The notes under the pieces are model-generated. The model saw only the letters and a list, made by a program, of their open reading frames with translations. It was not told the origin of the DNA and searched no databases. A stretch of DNA of 64,000 bases from NCBI RefSeq assembly GCF_030063145.1, contig NZ_JASISM010000002.1, positions 186,001-250,000 on the forward strand, given 5' to 3'. The position numbers and the translations under genes were made by a program. Below, piece by piece: positions 25,375 to 35,198 of this stretch; the stretch's first letter is position 1; each line of letters opens with the position of its first letter. The DNA is from Cryobacterium sp. PH31-L1 (GTDB taxonomy: Bacteria > Actinomycetota > Actinomycetes > Actinomycetales > Microbacteriaceae).

Positions 25375-25394
25375 GGATGCCCCGGAAGGCATCC
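25375..25394. promoter_or_regulatory. GGATGCC hairpin between lysC and asd
   Basis: GGATGCC (25375-25381), a CCGGAA loop and GGCATCC (25388-25394) form a 7-bp hairpin shortly before the asd GTG. It could be a processing or attenuation site; there is no T-run. Confidence 0.4.
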
Positions 25395-25407
25395 CCACAG
25401 ACGTTAG

Positions 25408-26487
<1,080 letters not shown>

Positions 26488-26504
26488 TCGCCCTCTTTTT
26501 ACTG

Positions 26505-26576
26505 TCCGGGCCTGAGCCCGGAAACCGGGACCACGATATATCATGGTCCCGGTTTCATAACATGGGCCCGGCCCGA
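26505..26576. repeat. GGGCCC palindromic element, copy D (covarying stem)
   Basis: It lies in the asd-GGDEF spacer. The central stem is a perfect 12-bp AAACCGGGACCA/TGGTCCCGGTTT around CGATATATCA (26522-26555). Compared with copies A and B, a C-G pair has become A-T on both arms, so pairing is preserved. The outer parts TCCGGGCCTGAGCCCGGA and GGGCCCGGCCCG match the family. Confidence 0.88.
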
Positions 26577-26661
26577 TTTAGGTACGCCCCGAGCACGGGC
26601 GCGGCCGGACGATCAAGGCACCAATTCCCACCCACGCGCCCTCATTGGGGGCCAAGTCGCG

Positions 26662-26667
26662 TAGGCT
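26662..26667 (+). promoter_or_regulatory. -10 box of a probable leaderless GGDEF-EAL transcript
   Basis: TAGGCT ends 8 nt before the GTG start at 26676. Confidence 0.4.
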
Positions 26668-26675
26668 TTGACTGC

Positions 26676-29045
26676 GTGAGCCGAAGTGGGGTGTCGGGCG
26701 TGCTGCAGCGCGTCTCCTTCGGCGTGTTCACGGCCATGCTGCTGGTGTTCGTTCCCGGTGCCGTTGCCACCGTTCTGGCTGATCCGGGCACCAGAATCGC
26801 CGCCGCAGTGACCGGAATCGTGTGCGTTGCCGCCCTCGAACTGGCCTGGATCCGCGTCGGCAGTGTGCCCCATCGCACGCCGACTATCAGTGTGCCCGTG
26901 CTTGCCGTGCCGGCGCTCGTTCCGGTGCTGCCGAGCCCGGCCATCATCGGCGTCGTCATGCTCGGAATCCTCGTCGTGCTGCTCGTCGAATCCCGCCGCA
27001 TCGGTGTGTCCGTTTACAGCGCCGGCCTGGTGGGCATCGGCTGCACGATCTACTTCTGCATCGATTGGCTGCTCGACCGGGTCGGGGTAGCGGCGCTGCC
27101 GACCGTGGCCGCGGCATCCGTTGGGTACGTACTGGTCGTGCTGGCCCTGGAAATTATCAGGGTGCGCCTGACCAACGCCCCGGCCGACCGGGGCGGCCGG
27201 CCGCTCGTCTCGCCCCTGCGGCTCGGCGCACTGCTGGTCACGGTCGCTGCGTTGACCGCGTTCTCGGCGCGCTGGGCCGAGATCGGCCTGCCGACCCCGG
27301 GCGAGGGCCGCACCAGCATCCAAACCGCGGTCGGCACGCTGATGGGCAGTTTCGCCGTGGCGCTGATCGCCATCGTGCTGCGCACGGTGTGGGACATGCG
27401 GCGGCGCCTCAACGGCCTCGTGGTCGGCAGCCGCGCGCTGAGCACCACCCGCAGCATCGACAACGTGGCCGAGGCGCTCTGCGATGCGGCTGCCACCGCG
27501 GTGGGTGTGCAGTCGATCGTCGTACAGGATGGCCCCGCCGAGGGCGGCGCCGTCGGGGTACCGGTCATGTTCGTTCCCGGTGAACCGCGCTTTCTCGTCG
27601 CCCGCCGCGACCCGATGGACGGCTCCTTCTCCGGCGTTGATCGCCGCGCCCTGCAGGCACTCGCCGCCACTGCCGAACTTGCCGTGCAGGCCAGGCAGAA
27701 TGTGGCCGGCCTGACGATGAAGGCCAATACCGATCCGCTCACCGGCCTGCCCAACTACGGCGCTTTTCAGGAGGCGCTCGACACCATCAACAGCACCCGC
27801 AGCGACGCCGAGGCCATCGCTGTGCTCTTCATGGACGTCGACGGTTTCAAACGCCTCAACGACACTTACGGGCATCAGACCGGCGACGAGGTGCTGCGGG
27901 TTCTCGGCCAGCGGCTGCGCCAGTCGGTGCGCCCCCACGATGTCGTCGCGCGGGTCGGCGGCGACGAATTCGTCATCATCCTCACCCGCCTGGCGTCCCT
28001 CGCCGAAGCCAAGTCGGTCGCCGAGAGAGTGCTCGCGGCATCCGCTCTGCCGCTCGCCGTCGGTGCCGACACGATCAGTCCCAGACTCAGCATCGGCCTG
28101 GCCTACTCCGTTTCCATAGAAACGGATGTTGCGTCGCTCGTTCACGACGCCGACCACAGCATGCTCATGGTCAAGAAAAGCCGCCGGCGTGGTAGCGCCG
28201 ACGGCGAGGCGAGCATCAACGTCTCCGGCCACAGCTCCTCGCAGTTCAACGACACGATCGCCCGTGCCATCGACGAGAACCGGCTGCCGCTGGCCTACCA
28301 GCCCATCGTCAGTCTCGTCACCGGTCGAATCTGGGCGTTCGAGGCGTTGCTGCGCTACGTCGACCCGGAACTTGGTGCGATCTCACCACCGTCGCTGGTC
28401 GAAAAGGCCAAGAGCCTGGGCCGGTTCGACAAGCTGACCCGTCAGATCGCCGAGACGGCGATGGCCGCAGCCGCCGAATTCCGCCTGGTCGAACCGGGCA
28501 TCGTCTGCATGACCGTCAATGTGGAAGCCGGGCAGCTCGCGCCGGATCGGCTCGGCCTGTTCGTGGAGGATCTGAACAATCGCTACCCCGAGATCTCGCT
28601 CTGCCTGGAACTCAACGAGCGCTCGGTCGTGCGGGTGTCGGCCGAGATTCGCGAGCAGGTCAACCGGCTGCGTGATCTCGGCGTTCTGATCGCACTCGAC
28701 GACTACGGTTCCGAAGACTCCTCGGTCGATTCGCTCGTGCGTGTTGCGATGGATATCCTCAAGATCGACCGCAGCCTGGTCGACGACCTCGCTGATATTC
28801 GCCAGCGCGAGGTTCTCACGGCGCTGCAGAGTTTCGGCGACAAGCTCGAGTACTCGATGATCGTCGAAGGGGTTGAGAACGAACTCATGGCCCAGCAGTT
28901 GGCCCAGCTCGGCATTCGCAGCGCTCAGGGCTTCCATTTTGGGGTGCCGCAGGGGTTCGCCGAGACCGCCGACCGGCTCGACGAATTCGGGGCGAAGGCC
29001 GTGCTGCCCACCCAGAGCGCGCACGCCAGGGTGGCGCCATCATGA
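26676..29045 (+). CDS. Membrane GGDEF-EAL protein (c-di-GMP turnover)
   Basis: This 789-aa protein has an N-terminal membrane part of about seven to eight helices (1-260). A short GAF-like stretch follows, then a GGDEF domain starting ADPLTGLPNYGAF-like with the active motif GGDEF at 428-432. The C-terminal EAL domain has FEALLRY (Glu556), ALDDYGSEDSS, LKIDRSLVDDL and VEGVENE. Both catalytic motifs look intact, so it could make and degrade c-di-GMP. GTG 26676 is chosen because of the -10 box just upstream. Its end overlaps the histidine kinase start, the beginning of a four-gene signalling cluster. Confidence 0.9.
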   Translation: MSRSGVSGVLQRVSFGVFTAMLLVFVPGAVATVLADPGTRIAAAVTGIVCVAALELAWIRVGSVPHRTPTISVPVLAVPALVPVLPSPAIIGVVMLGILVVLLVESRRIGVSVYSAGLVGIGCTIYFCIDWLLDRVGVAALPTVAAASVGYVLVVLALEIIRVRLTNAPADRGGRPLVSPLRLGALLVTVAALTAFSARWAEIGLPTPGEGRTSIQTAVGTLMGSFAVALIAIVLRTVWDMRRRLNGLVVGSRALSTTRSIDNVAEALCDAAATAVGVQSIVVQDGPAEGGAVGVPVMFVPGEPRFLVARRDPMDGSFSGVDRRALQALAATAELAVQARQNVAGLTMKANTDPLTGLPNYGAFQEALDTINSTRSDAEAIAVLFMDVDGFKRLNDTYGHQTGDEVLRVLGQRLRQSVRPHDVVARVGGDEFVIILTRLASLAEAKSVAERVLAASALPLAVGADTISPRLSIGLAYSVSIETDVASLVHDADHSMLMVKKSRRRGSADGEASINVSGHSSSQFNDTIARAIDENRLPLAYQPIVSLVTGRIWAFEALLRYVDPELGAISPPSLVEKAKSLGRFDKLTRQIAETAMAAAAEFRLVEPGIVCMTVNVEAGQLAPDRLGLFVEDLNNRYPEISLCLELNERSVVRVSAEIREQVNRLRDLGVLIALDDYGSEDSSVDSLVRVAMDILKIDRSLVDDLADIRQREVLTALQSFGDKLEYSMIVEGVENELMAQQLAQLGIRSAQGFHFGVPQGFAETADRLDEFGAKAVLPTQSAHARVAPS

Positions 29046-30676
29046 TGCAAATCCGCCTGCGACCTGACCAGGCACGCCGGTACCGGGTAGAACGATCAGT
29101 CTTTCTCTCCCAACTGCTGGTCGGATCATCGACCCTGCTGTTGGTGGCCGTTTCGGGGCTGCTCGACCGTCAACTTTTCACCAACCAGTTGTTCCTGGCT
29201 GGTATCCTCATCATCTTCGTCGCCACCGCGGTCGCCGCCGGGGTGCCATGGCGGCAGGTCGACAAGAAGTGGATTATCGTCCTGCCCATCGTTGACGTCG
29301 TCGGCTTGGTCATCGCCCGCGAGGGAGCACCCCTTCTCGGCACGACGTTCCTCCTGGTCTTTCCCATCATTTGGCTGTCGACGCACTTCGGCGGCCGGGG
29401 CGCGATCGGCGGCGTGGTTCTCACGACGGCGTTGCTCTGGACCGCAGGGCTGCTGCGCGTCGAGCCGGTATCGGGCACCGAGATTCCGCGGCTGGCCATC
29501 GTACCGATCGTGCTGGCCTTCGTCGCCGCCACGACCTACACGACCACGAAGCGTGCGGCGGCGCAGCGGGTGCTGCTCACCCAGCAGGCCGTGTTGTTCG
29601 AGGGGGCCCTGCGCCGGTCCCGCCGCCAGGAATGCACCCTCGACGCGATCTTCAACACCGTTGACTTCGGCGTTGTCGGTTTCAGCCGCGAGGCCAGGCC
29701 CAATCTCATCAATCGGGCCCAGCGCGAGATGTTCTCCCGCTTCGGGGTGAAAGACGGCCAGCTCTCCACTATCGCGGTTTACCACGAAGACCAGGTCACC
29801 CCCTTCGCAGAGCAGGACCGGCCGTTTCAGCGGGCGATGCGCGGCGAGACGGTCGACCGCATGACCCTCTGGGTGGGGGAGCCGGACCAGCAGCAGGCTG
29901 CCGTGCTCATCTCGGCCCGGCCTATTCTCGACGAGAACGACAACTACGATGGCGGCGTCATGGTGTCGCGCGACGTGACCGCCGAACTGCGTGCGATCAA
30001 AGCGCGGGATGACCTGGTCGCATCCGTTTCGCATGAATTACGCACCCCGCTGACCTCAATCCTGGGCTATCTCGAGCTCGCCCTCGATGACGACACCCTC
30101 GATCCGTCGACTCGGCGCATGCTCGAGGTGGCGTCGAAGAACTCCGACCGGCTGCAGGCGCTGGTTGCTGACCTGCTCACCACCGCCGCCGCTGCCAGGC
30201 ACGAACTCGCGATCACCCTGGCACCGTGTGACCTGTCGGTGATCGTCACCGACGCCATCGAATCGCTGCGACCGGTGGCCGCTGACCGCAACATTATGTT
30301 CGTGCTGGATGCCCTGCCAACGGTACGGCTCGAAGCGGATGCCTTGCGCCTGCGCCAGGTGGTCGACAACCTGTTCTCCAACGCGGTGAAGTACAACATC
30401 TCCGGCGGTCGCATCGAGGTGACCCTGCTCGATTCCACCAGCCAGGTCGAGCTGCGTATTGCCGATACCGGCCGGGGCATGACGCCTGGCGAGCAGGTGA
30501 ACCTGTTCGATCGGTTCTACCGCGCCGATTCGGTGCGCGGATCGAGCATCCACGGCACCGGGCTTGGACTCAGCATCAGCCGGGAGATCTGCCGCCAGCA
30601 CGGCGGGGATCTGAGGCTCGAATCGGCTCCGGGCAAGGGCACCACCGCGATCGCGACGCTGCCGCGCACATCATGA
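29042..30676 (+). CDS. PAS-containing sensor histidine kinase
   Basis: This 544-aa protein has about five to six membrane helices (residues 20-165), a PAS-like domain (about 190-310), and a HisKA domain with His331 in SVSHELRTPLTSILGYLEL. The HATPase domain shows RQVVDNLFSNAVKYN, IADTGRGMTPGE and GTGLGLSISREI. It overlaps the upstream GGDEF-EAL gene (ATGA). The OmpR-type regulator gene 1.8 kb downstream on the other strand is a plausible partner; no regulator gene is adjacent on the same strand. Confidence 0.92.
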   Translation: MMQIRLRPDQARRYRVERSVFLSQLLVGSSTLLLVAVSGLLDRQLFTNQLFLAGILIIFVATAVAAGVPWRQVDKKWIIVLPIVDVVGLVIAREGAPLLGTTFLLVFPIIWLSTHFGGRGAIGGVVLTTALLWTAGLLRVEPVSGTEIPRLAIVPIVLAFVAATTYTTTKRAAAQRVLLTQQAVLFEGALRRSRRQECTLDAIFNTVDFGVVGFSREARPNLINRAQREMFSRFGVKDGQLSTIAVYHEDQVTPFAEQDRPFQRAMRGETVDRMTLWVGEPDQQQAAVLISARPILDENDNYDGGVMVSRDVTAELRAIKARDDLVASVSHELRTPLTSILGYLELALDDDTLDPSTRRMLEVASKNSDRLQALVADLLTTAAAARHELAITLAPCDLSVIVTDAIESLRPVAADRNIMFVLDALPTVRLEADALRLRQVVDNLFSNAVKYNISGGRIEVTLLDSTSQVELRIADTGRGMTPGEQVNLFDRFYRADSVRGSSIHGTGLGLSISREICRQHGGDLRLESAPGKGTTAIATLPRTS

Positions 30677-30698
30677 ACAGCTTTCAAGGAGTAGGCGA

Positions 30699-31877
30699 AT
30701 GCAACTGGACACCATGACACTGCTCCAACTGAACGGTGTCGTCATCGCACTGTGCGGAGTGGTTTTCATTCTGAACACCGCGTTCAATCGCAACGATTCG
30801 GTCGGCCGCATTTGGAGCCTTGCCTTCATCGCCGGCATGATGGTCACCATCGCGCACGGAGCCTCCGAGACCGGGCAGATGATCTGGTGGGCCATCGTCG
30901 TGGCCAACGTGGCGCTGACCATCGCCGTCGGGTCGGTCTGGGCTGGCCTGCGTCGGTACAACGGCCGCAGCCGCGGCTTCTGGGTGATCGCCGCTTTCAG
31001 CGTGCTTGTGCTCGCCGCGACGTTGCTGCACGGCGAAGTGGCTGGGCGCTGGGCCGGCGCCGCCGAGCTGTGGATGGGCCTCGCGGTGCTCGCGGTGCTC
31101 GGTGCGCTCGAAGCGGTACGCGCACGGTTGCGCCGCGACCTGAGCGCACGCATCCTGTCTGTTGTCCTCTGGATCGTCGCGGTGGCTGCCACGGCCCGTG
31201 CCGTCGTCTTCACTGTTGACGGTGTGGGCGGAGCGGTGTTCGCGACCTACTTCAGCACCGCACAGTTTGCGGCGCTCAGCCTGTGCCTCGTCGTGCTGAT
31301 GACCGTTGCCGCCGCCGCCCTGCGCGCCCAGCAGGGGTCGGGCAGCGCCGTCGGCGACGTGACCGACGGCATCCACTCGGCGGCGGGCGTGCTGTCGGCC
31401 GCTGCATTCGTGCAGGCCGCGACCGACCACCTCGATCGGGCTGAGAATGCCGGGGTCGGCCTGGCCCTGATCGGCGCCGATATCGACAACCTGCCCGAAA
31501 TCAACATCGCCTTCGGCCGGGTCGCCGGCGACGAGGCCATTGCCCGATTCGCCACGAAATTGCGCGCGAGCGCGCCGGTGCTCTCGATCGTCGGACACCG
31601 GGCCAGCGGACGGTTTCTCGTGCTGGCCGGGGCGGCATCGGCGGCAGAGGCACGCGCGCTCGCCGAACGCATCCAGACGACCCTCGTTGACGAAACGTTG
31701 ACGGAGGCCTCCCTGATTCGCCTGACCGCGAGTTTCGGCATCGCCGACACCTTCGACCACGGGTTCACCCTCCCCGCGCTCAGCATCGCGGTCAATACCG
31801 CCATCGACACCGTCAAGACGGCCGGCGGCAACGACATCGCGGTCGAGCTCGCGGCGACCGACAGTGCCCGATCTTGA
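30699..31877 (+). CDS. Membrane protein with degenerate GGDEF domain
   Basis: This 392-aa protein has about six membrane helices (1-210), then a cytoplasmic domain with the GGDEF fold pattern (GVGLALIGADIDNLPEINIAFGRVAGDEAI). In place of GGDEF it has ASGRF (HRASGRFLVLAG). It should therefore be catalytically dead and may bind c-di-GMP or GTP, or act as a partner of the GGDEF-EAL protein. AAGGAG precedes ATG 30699. Its membrane part resembles the two neighbouring sensors in general layout only. Confidence 0.78.
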   Translation: MQLDTMTLLQLNGVVIALCGVVFILNTAFNRNDSVGRIWSLAFIAGMMVTIAHGASETGQMIWWAIVVANVALTIAVGSVWAGLRRYNGRSRGFWVIAAFSVLVLAATLLHGEVAGRWAGAAELWMGLAVLAVLGALEAVRARLRRDLSARILSVVLWIVAVAATARAVVFTVDGVGGAVFATYFSTAQFAALSLCLVVLMTVAAAALRAQQGSGSAVGDVTDGIHSAAGVLSAAAFVQAATDHLDRAENAGVGLALIGADIDNLPEINIAFGRVAGDEAIARFATKLRASAPVLSIVGHRASGRFLVLAGAASAAEARALAERIQTTLVDETLTEASLIRLTASFGIADTFDHGFTLPALSIAVNTAIDTVKTAGGNDIAVELAATDSARS

Positions 31878-31908
31878 TCAGATCTTGACGCGAAGCAGAC
31901 CAAAACTG

Positions 31909-31923
31909 CCCCTACAACAGGGG
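31909..31923. promoter_or_regulatory. CCCCT-N5-AGGGG palindrome ahead of the Hpt-like gene
   Basis: CCCCTACAACAGGGG has perfect 5-bp arms and lies 75 nt before the Hpt-like gene. It resembles the sites at 20129 and 33460. Confidence 0.45.
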
Positions 31924-31983
31924 TCGACCTGTCAGAGTTGGCAGAGTGATCCTGCCCCTGACTGACACCATGCCGACCAGCGG

Positions 31984-32343
31984 ATGCCTGGCATGAGTCC
32001 GCTCGTCGATCCGGCGCCGCTGCAGCGGCTGCGCCACGATCTCGGCGGTGATGTCACCGTGCAGAACCGCTTCGTCACAGACTTCCTCTTCCTGTGGAAC
32101 TTGCGTGAGCTGCGCCTGCAGACCGCGCTGGCTTCGGCTGACCTCGAGGATGCCGACATCGTGCTGCTGAGCATCCGGTCAAGCAGCCGGATGCTCGGAG
32201 CCGTACGCCTTGAAAACGCTGCCGGTCGGCTGCACAGCACGCTGAAGAGCAAGGACCTGGCCGGCTGCCGGCAGCAGCTGCCGCACCTGAGCGAGGTCGG
32301 CCTTGACACCTGCCTGGCGCTGTCCCGCCACATCTCCGCCTAG
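31984..32343 (+). CDS. Hpt-like helical protein lacking the phospho-accepting histidine
   Basis: This small helical protein (119 aa) follows the sensor cluster. The segment LLSIRSSSRMLGAVRLENAAGRLHSTL aligns with the Hpt signature (AHTLKGSAANLGA-xx-L), including the following helix. The histidine position is Leu and the Lys-Gly pair is Arg-Ser. It may bind a receiver domain without passing phosphate. ATG 31993 is an equally possible start. It converges on the OmpR-type regulator gene, with a GGGCCC element between. Confidence 0.62.
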   Translation: MPGMSPLVDPAPLQRLRHDLGGDVTVQNRFVTDFLFLWNLRELRLQTALASADLEDADIVLLSIRSSSRMLGAVRLENAAGRLHSTLKSKDLAGCRQQLPHLSEVGLDTCLALSRHISA

Positions 32344-32370
32344 CCCCCTGCCTCGCCCCGCTCCAGGGAC

Positions 32371-32460
32371 GAGACCCGGGGACTGGGCCCGGGCTGCACG
32401 GTGGGCCCGGTGGCCTTCAGTACCGGAGAACGTCAGTGCGCGGCCCGGCCCGGGGGCCCC
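32371..32460. repeat. GGGCCC palindromic element, copy E (diverged)
   Basis: It lies between the convergent Hpt-like and regulator genes. The centre ACTGGGCCCGGGCTG, then CACGGTGGGCCCGGT, parallels copies C and F. The outer arms are degenerate (GACCCGGGG and CGGCCCGGCCCGGGG). Confidence 0.65.
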
Positions 32461-32484
32461 GCAGCCGGCACGACGTCGGGGCTG

Positions 32485-33447
32485 CTACTCGTGGGCGGCG
32501 AGGCGATAGCCGACACCGCGCACGGTTTCCAGCCAGCGCGGAGTGGCGCTGCTGTCACCGAGTTTGCGCCGCAGGTTGCCCATGTGCACTTCTACCGCGC
32601 GGCGGTCCGCCTCGTTCACCGGAAAGGCGCTCGCGTAGGCCTCGCCTCGCAGCAACAGGGCCAGATCATTCTTGCTGCGCACCCTCCGCTGGGATTCGAG
32701 CAGCGCGGCGAGCAGGTCGAACTCGGTGCGGGTCAGCTCGAGCTGGGCGCCGGCCAGTCGCACGAGGCGTTCTGCCGGGTTCAGCCGCAGGTCGTTGTGC
32801 TCGAACCAGCCGCCGTGCGGTGCGGCATCGACCACCGGGTTCGCCGCATCTTGCGCCGGCACGAACGTGGGAGCGGATGCGACGGGAGTCTGCCGAAATA
32901 CCGGAGTGGGTGCGGTGTGAAGCGACGCGGCGGCGGTCAACGGGGCATCGAGGGGATCTGCGGCGGCCCCGCCGGCGGGCGCGGCGACCTGCTGCGGGGC
33001 CACGACCACAGCGGGAGGTGAGGCGGTCGGCGCGGACGAGGTAGCGGCATCCGCGGTGACGGGGTGGCGGGGGCGGCGCAGCATGGCTTCGATGCGGGCG
33101 CGCAGTTCGCGTGGGCGAAACGGCTTGGTCAGGTAGTCGTCGGCGCCGGCCTCAAGGCCCTGCAGGGTGTCGATCTCGTCGTCGCGGGCGGTGAGCATGA
33201 CGATATAGGTGGGGCTGAAGGCGCGCAGGCGTTTGGCGGTCTCGAAGCCGTCCATGCCGGGCATGCTCACGTCGAGGGTCGTGACGATCGGATCGTAAGC
33301 GCGCACCGCAGCAATGCCGTCGAGGCCGTTGCTCGTGGCGATCGTCTCGAACCCCGCCTGGGTGAGCACGGCCTCGAGCAGGTTGCGAATGTCGGCGTCA
33401 TCCTCAATGATGACGGCGACGCGCCGCTCGGCGTTGTCAGAAAGCAT
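32485..33447 (-). CDS. OmpR-family response regulator with long linker
   Basis: This 320-aa protein has a receiver domain (1-125) with acidic pair EDD, phospho-acceptor Asp59 in TTLDVSMPG and Lys in YLTKPF. An unusually long, Ala/Pro-rich linker of about 85 residues follows (family linkers are normally under 20). The C-terminal winged helix contains LTRTEFDLLAALLES, VEVHMGNLRRKLGD and VRGVGYRL. A GTG at 33453 could add two residues. It is divergent from mqo, and a CCCT-TATAC-AGGGG palindrome lies just upstream, a possible autoregulatory site. Confidence 0.92.
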   Translation of the reverse strand: MLSDNAERRVAVIIEDDADIRNLLEAVLTQAGFETIATSNGLDGIAAVRAYDPIVTTLDVSMPGMDGFETAKRLRAFSPTYIVMLTARDDEIDTLQGLEAGADDYLTKPFRPRELRARIEAMLRRPRHPVTADAATSSAPTASPPAVVVAPQQVAAPAGGAAADPLDAPLTAAASLHTAPTPVFRQTPVASAPTFVPAQDAANPVVDAAPHGGWFEHNDLRLNPAERLVRLAGAQLELTRTEFDLLAALLESQRRVRSKNDLALLLRGEAYASAFPVNEADRRAVEVHMGNLRRKLGDSSATPRWLETVRGVGYRLAAHE

Positions 33448-33459
33448 ACCCACCAGTAT

Positions 33460-33474
33460 CCCTTATACAGGGGG
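33460..33474. promoter_or_regulatory. CCCT-N5-AGGGG palindrome between the regulator gene and mqo
   Basis: CCCTTATACAGGGGG lies 13 nt upstream of the regulator start codon and resembles the sites at 20129 and 31909. Confidence 0.45.
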
Positions 33475-33521
33475 CGGTTTGGGGACCATCTGGAGCGGTC
33501 GGGCGCATCCGCTCGCAGCGA

Positions 33522-33527
33522 TACACT
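33522..33527 (+). promoter_or_regulatory. -10 box of a probable leaderless mqo transcript
   Basis: TACACT ends 7 nt before the GTG start at 33535. Confidence 0.5.
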
Positions 33528-33534
33528 CGACAGT

Positions 33535-35013
33535 GTGAATTCTCAGGGAACCGTTGACGTAGTCCTCATTGGTGGCGGCATCATGAGTGCCACCCTCGGC
33601 ACGCTCCTGAAGGAGCTGCAGCCCGACTGGCGCATCGAGGTGTACGAGCGCCTCGGCGAGCTGGCCCAGGAGAGCTCGAACCCGTGGAACAACGCCGGCA
33701 CGGGCCACGCCGGGCTCTGCGAACTCAACTACATGCCGCAGGCTGCGGACGGTTCGGTCACCGCCGACAAAGCCGTCGTCATCAATGAGCAGTTTCAGAT
33801 CAGCCGCCAGCTGTGGGCGCACCTGGTTTCGATCGGCGCCCTGCCTGAGCCGGGTAAGTTCATCAACTCCACTCCGCACATGACCTTCGTGCACGGCAAA
33901 GCCAACGTGGAATACCTGCGCAAGCGTCACGCCGTGCTCGCGCCCGAGCCGTTGTTCGCCGGCATGGAATTCAGTGATGACGCCGCCACCATCGGCACCT
34001 GGACCCCGCTGCTCACCCGCAAGCGCCCCGCCGGCCAGAAAATCGCCGCCACCCGCATCACGAGCGGCACCGACGTCGACTTCGGTGCCCTCACCCGGCT
34101 CCTATTCGAGAATCTCGAACAGCAGGGAGCCACGATGCACATGAATGAGCAGGTCGTCGGCCTCAAGCACAAAGCGGATGGCACCTGGAACCTTAAATTG
34201 CTGCGCCAGGTCGGGCAGACCCGCAGTACCGTCAACGCCCGCTTCGTGTTCGTCGGAGCCGGTGGCGGCGCACTCGCGCTGCTGCAGCAGAGCGGGATTC
34301 CCGAGATCAAGGGCTTCGGTGGCTTTCCGATCAGCGGCCAGTTTCTGCGCACCACCAACCCGAAGCTCGTCGCCCAGCACCAGGCCAAGGTCTACGGCAA
34401 GGCGGCCAAGGGTGCCCCGCCGATGTCGGTGCCGCACCTGGACACCCGCGTGGTCGATGGTGAAATGTCGCTGTTGTTCGGCCCGTACGCCGGGTTCAGT
34501 CCCAAGTTCTTGAAGACGAGCACCTGGTTCGACCTGCCGTTCTCCATTCGCACGCACAACCTCGGCCCGATGCTCGCCGTCGCGAAGAACAACTTCGACC
34601 TGATGAAATACCTGATCGGCGAGGTGTTCGCGTCGCGGTCCGCCAAGATCAAGGCCCTGCGCGAGTTCATTCCCGCTGCGGATTCGAAGGACTGGGAGCT
34701 GATCACAGCCGGCCAGCGCGTTCAGGTCATGAAGAAGGATCCCAAGCTTGGGGGAGTGCTGCAGTTCGGCACCGAGGTCATCACCTCGAGCGATGGCTCG
34801 ATCGCCGGCCTGCTCGGCGCCTCGCCGGGAGCCTCGACGGCCGCGCCGATTATGGTGGATCTGCTGGCCCGCTGCTTCCCCGACCGTATCGAGGGCTGGA
34901 AGCCGCGCATCCGTCAGATGATCCCGAGCTACGGCACCCGCCTGTCTGACGACCCTGCTGCTGCTGCCGCGTCCCTGGCCGCCACCGCCGAAGTATTGAA
35001 CCTCACGAACTAG
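33535..35013 (+). CDS. mqo: Malate:quinone oxidoreductase
   Basis: This membrane-associated FAD enzyme oxidises malate to oxaloacetate and passes electrons to the quinone pool (492 aa, normal length). The N-terminal dinucleotide motif is VVLIGGGIMSATLGTLLKEL. Family blocks SSNPWNNAGTGHAGLCELNY, FINSTPHMTFVHG and LLGASPGASTAAPIM are all present. GTG 33535 is supported by the -10 box 7 nt upstream. A very strong 61-nt palindrome follows 13 nt after the stop. Confidence 0.96.
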   Translation: MNSQGTVDVVLIGGGIMSATLGTLLKELQPDWRIEVYERLGELAQESSNPWNNAGTGHAGLCELNYMPQAADGSVTADKAVVINEQFQISRQLWAHLVSIGALPEPGKFINSTPHMTFVHGKANVEYLRKRHAVLAPEPLFAGMEFSDDAATIGTWTPLLTRKRPAGQKIAATRITSGTDVDFGALTRLLFENLEQQGATMHMNEQVVGLKHKADGTWNLKLLRQVGQTRSTVNARFVFVGAGGGALALLQQSGIPEIKGFGGFPISGQFLRTTNPKLVAQHQAKVYGKAAKGAPPMSVPHLDTRVVDGEMSLLFGPYAGFSPKFLKTSTWFDLPFSIRTHNLGPMLAVAKNNFDLMKYLIGEVFASRSAKIKALREFIPAADSKDWELITAGQRVQVMKKDPKLGGVLQFGTEVITSSDGSIAGLLGASPGASTAAPIMVDLLARCFPDRIEGWKPRIRQMIPSYGTRLSDDPAAAAASLAATAEVLNLTN

Positions 35014-35026
35014 TACCAGCTCGCCT

Positions 35027-35087
35027 CGCGAAAGCGCAAAATGTGCCCGATTGGAGTGTCCAATCGGGCACTTTTTGCGCTCTCGCG
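35027..35087. repeat. Long-stem palindrome (GTGCCCGATTGG arms), left copy
   Basis: Two 29-nt arms pair at 27 of 29 positions around a GTG loop. The arms read CGCGAAAGCGCAAAA, T, then GTGCCCGATTGGA. It lies after mqo. The same arm sequence recurs at 35507-35566, beyond the next gene. There is no T-run after the stem. Confidence 0.92.
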
Positions 35088-35198
35088 GAACGAAAATTGG
35101 AGCCGGGTGGGAATCGCGTAGGAGGGTGCTGTCAACCCCTTGAATGCGAGAGTCAGCAGATGTCTACTTAAGGCCCAAAGCGGCCCAGGAGGCGGCAC

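Noticed and set aside
35027-35087. Ordinary Rho-independent terminator for mqo
   Set aside because: The stem is far longer than needed, there is no T-run after it, and a sequence-related copy lies beyond the next gene. Termination may occur but does not explain the element.
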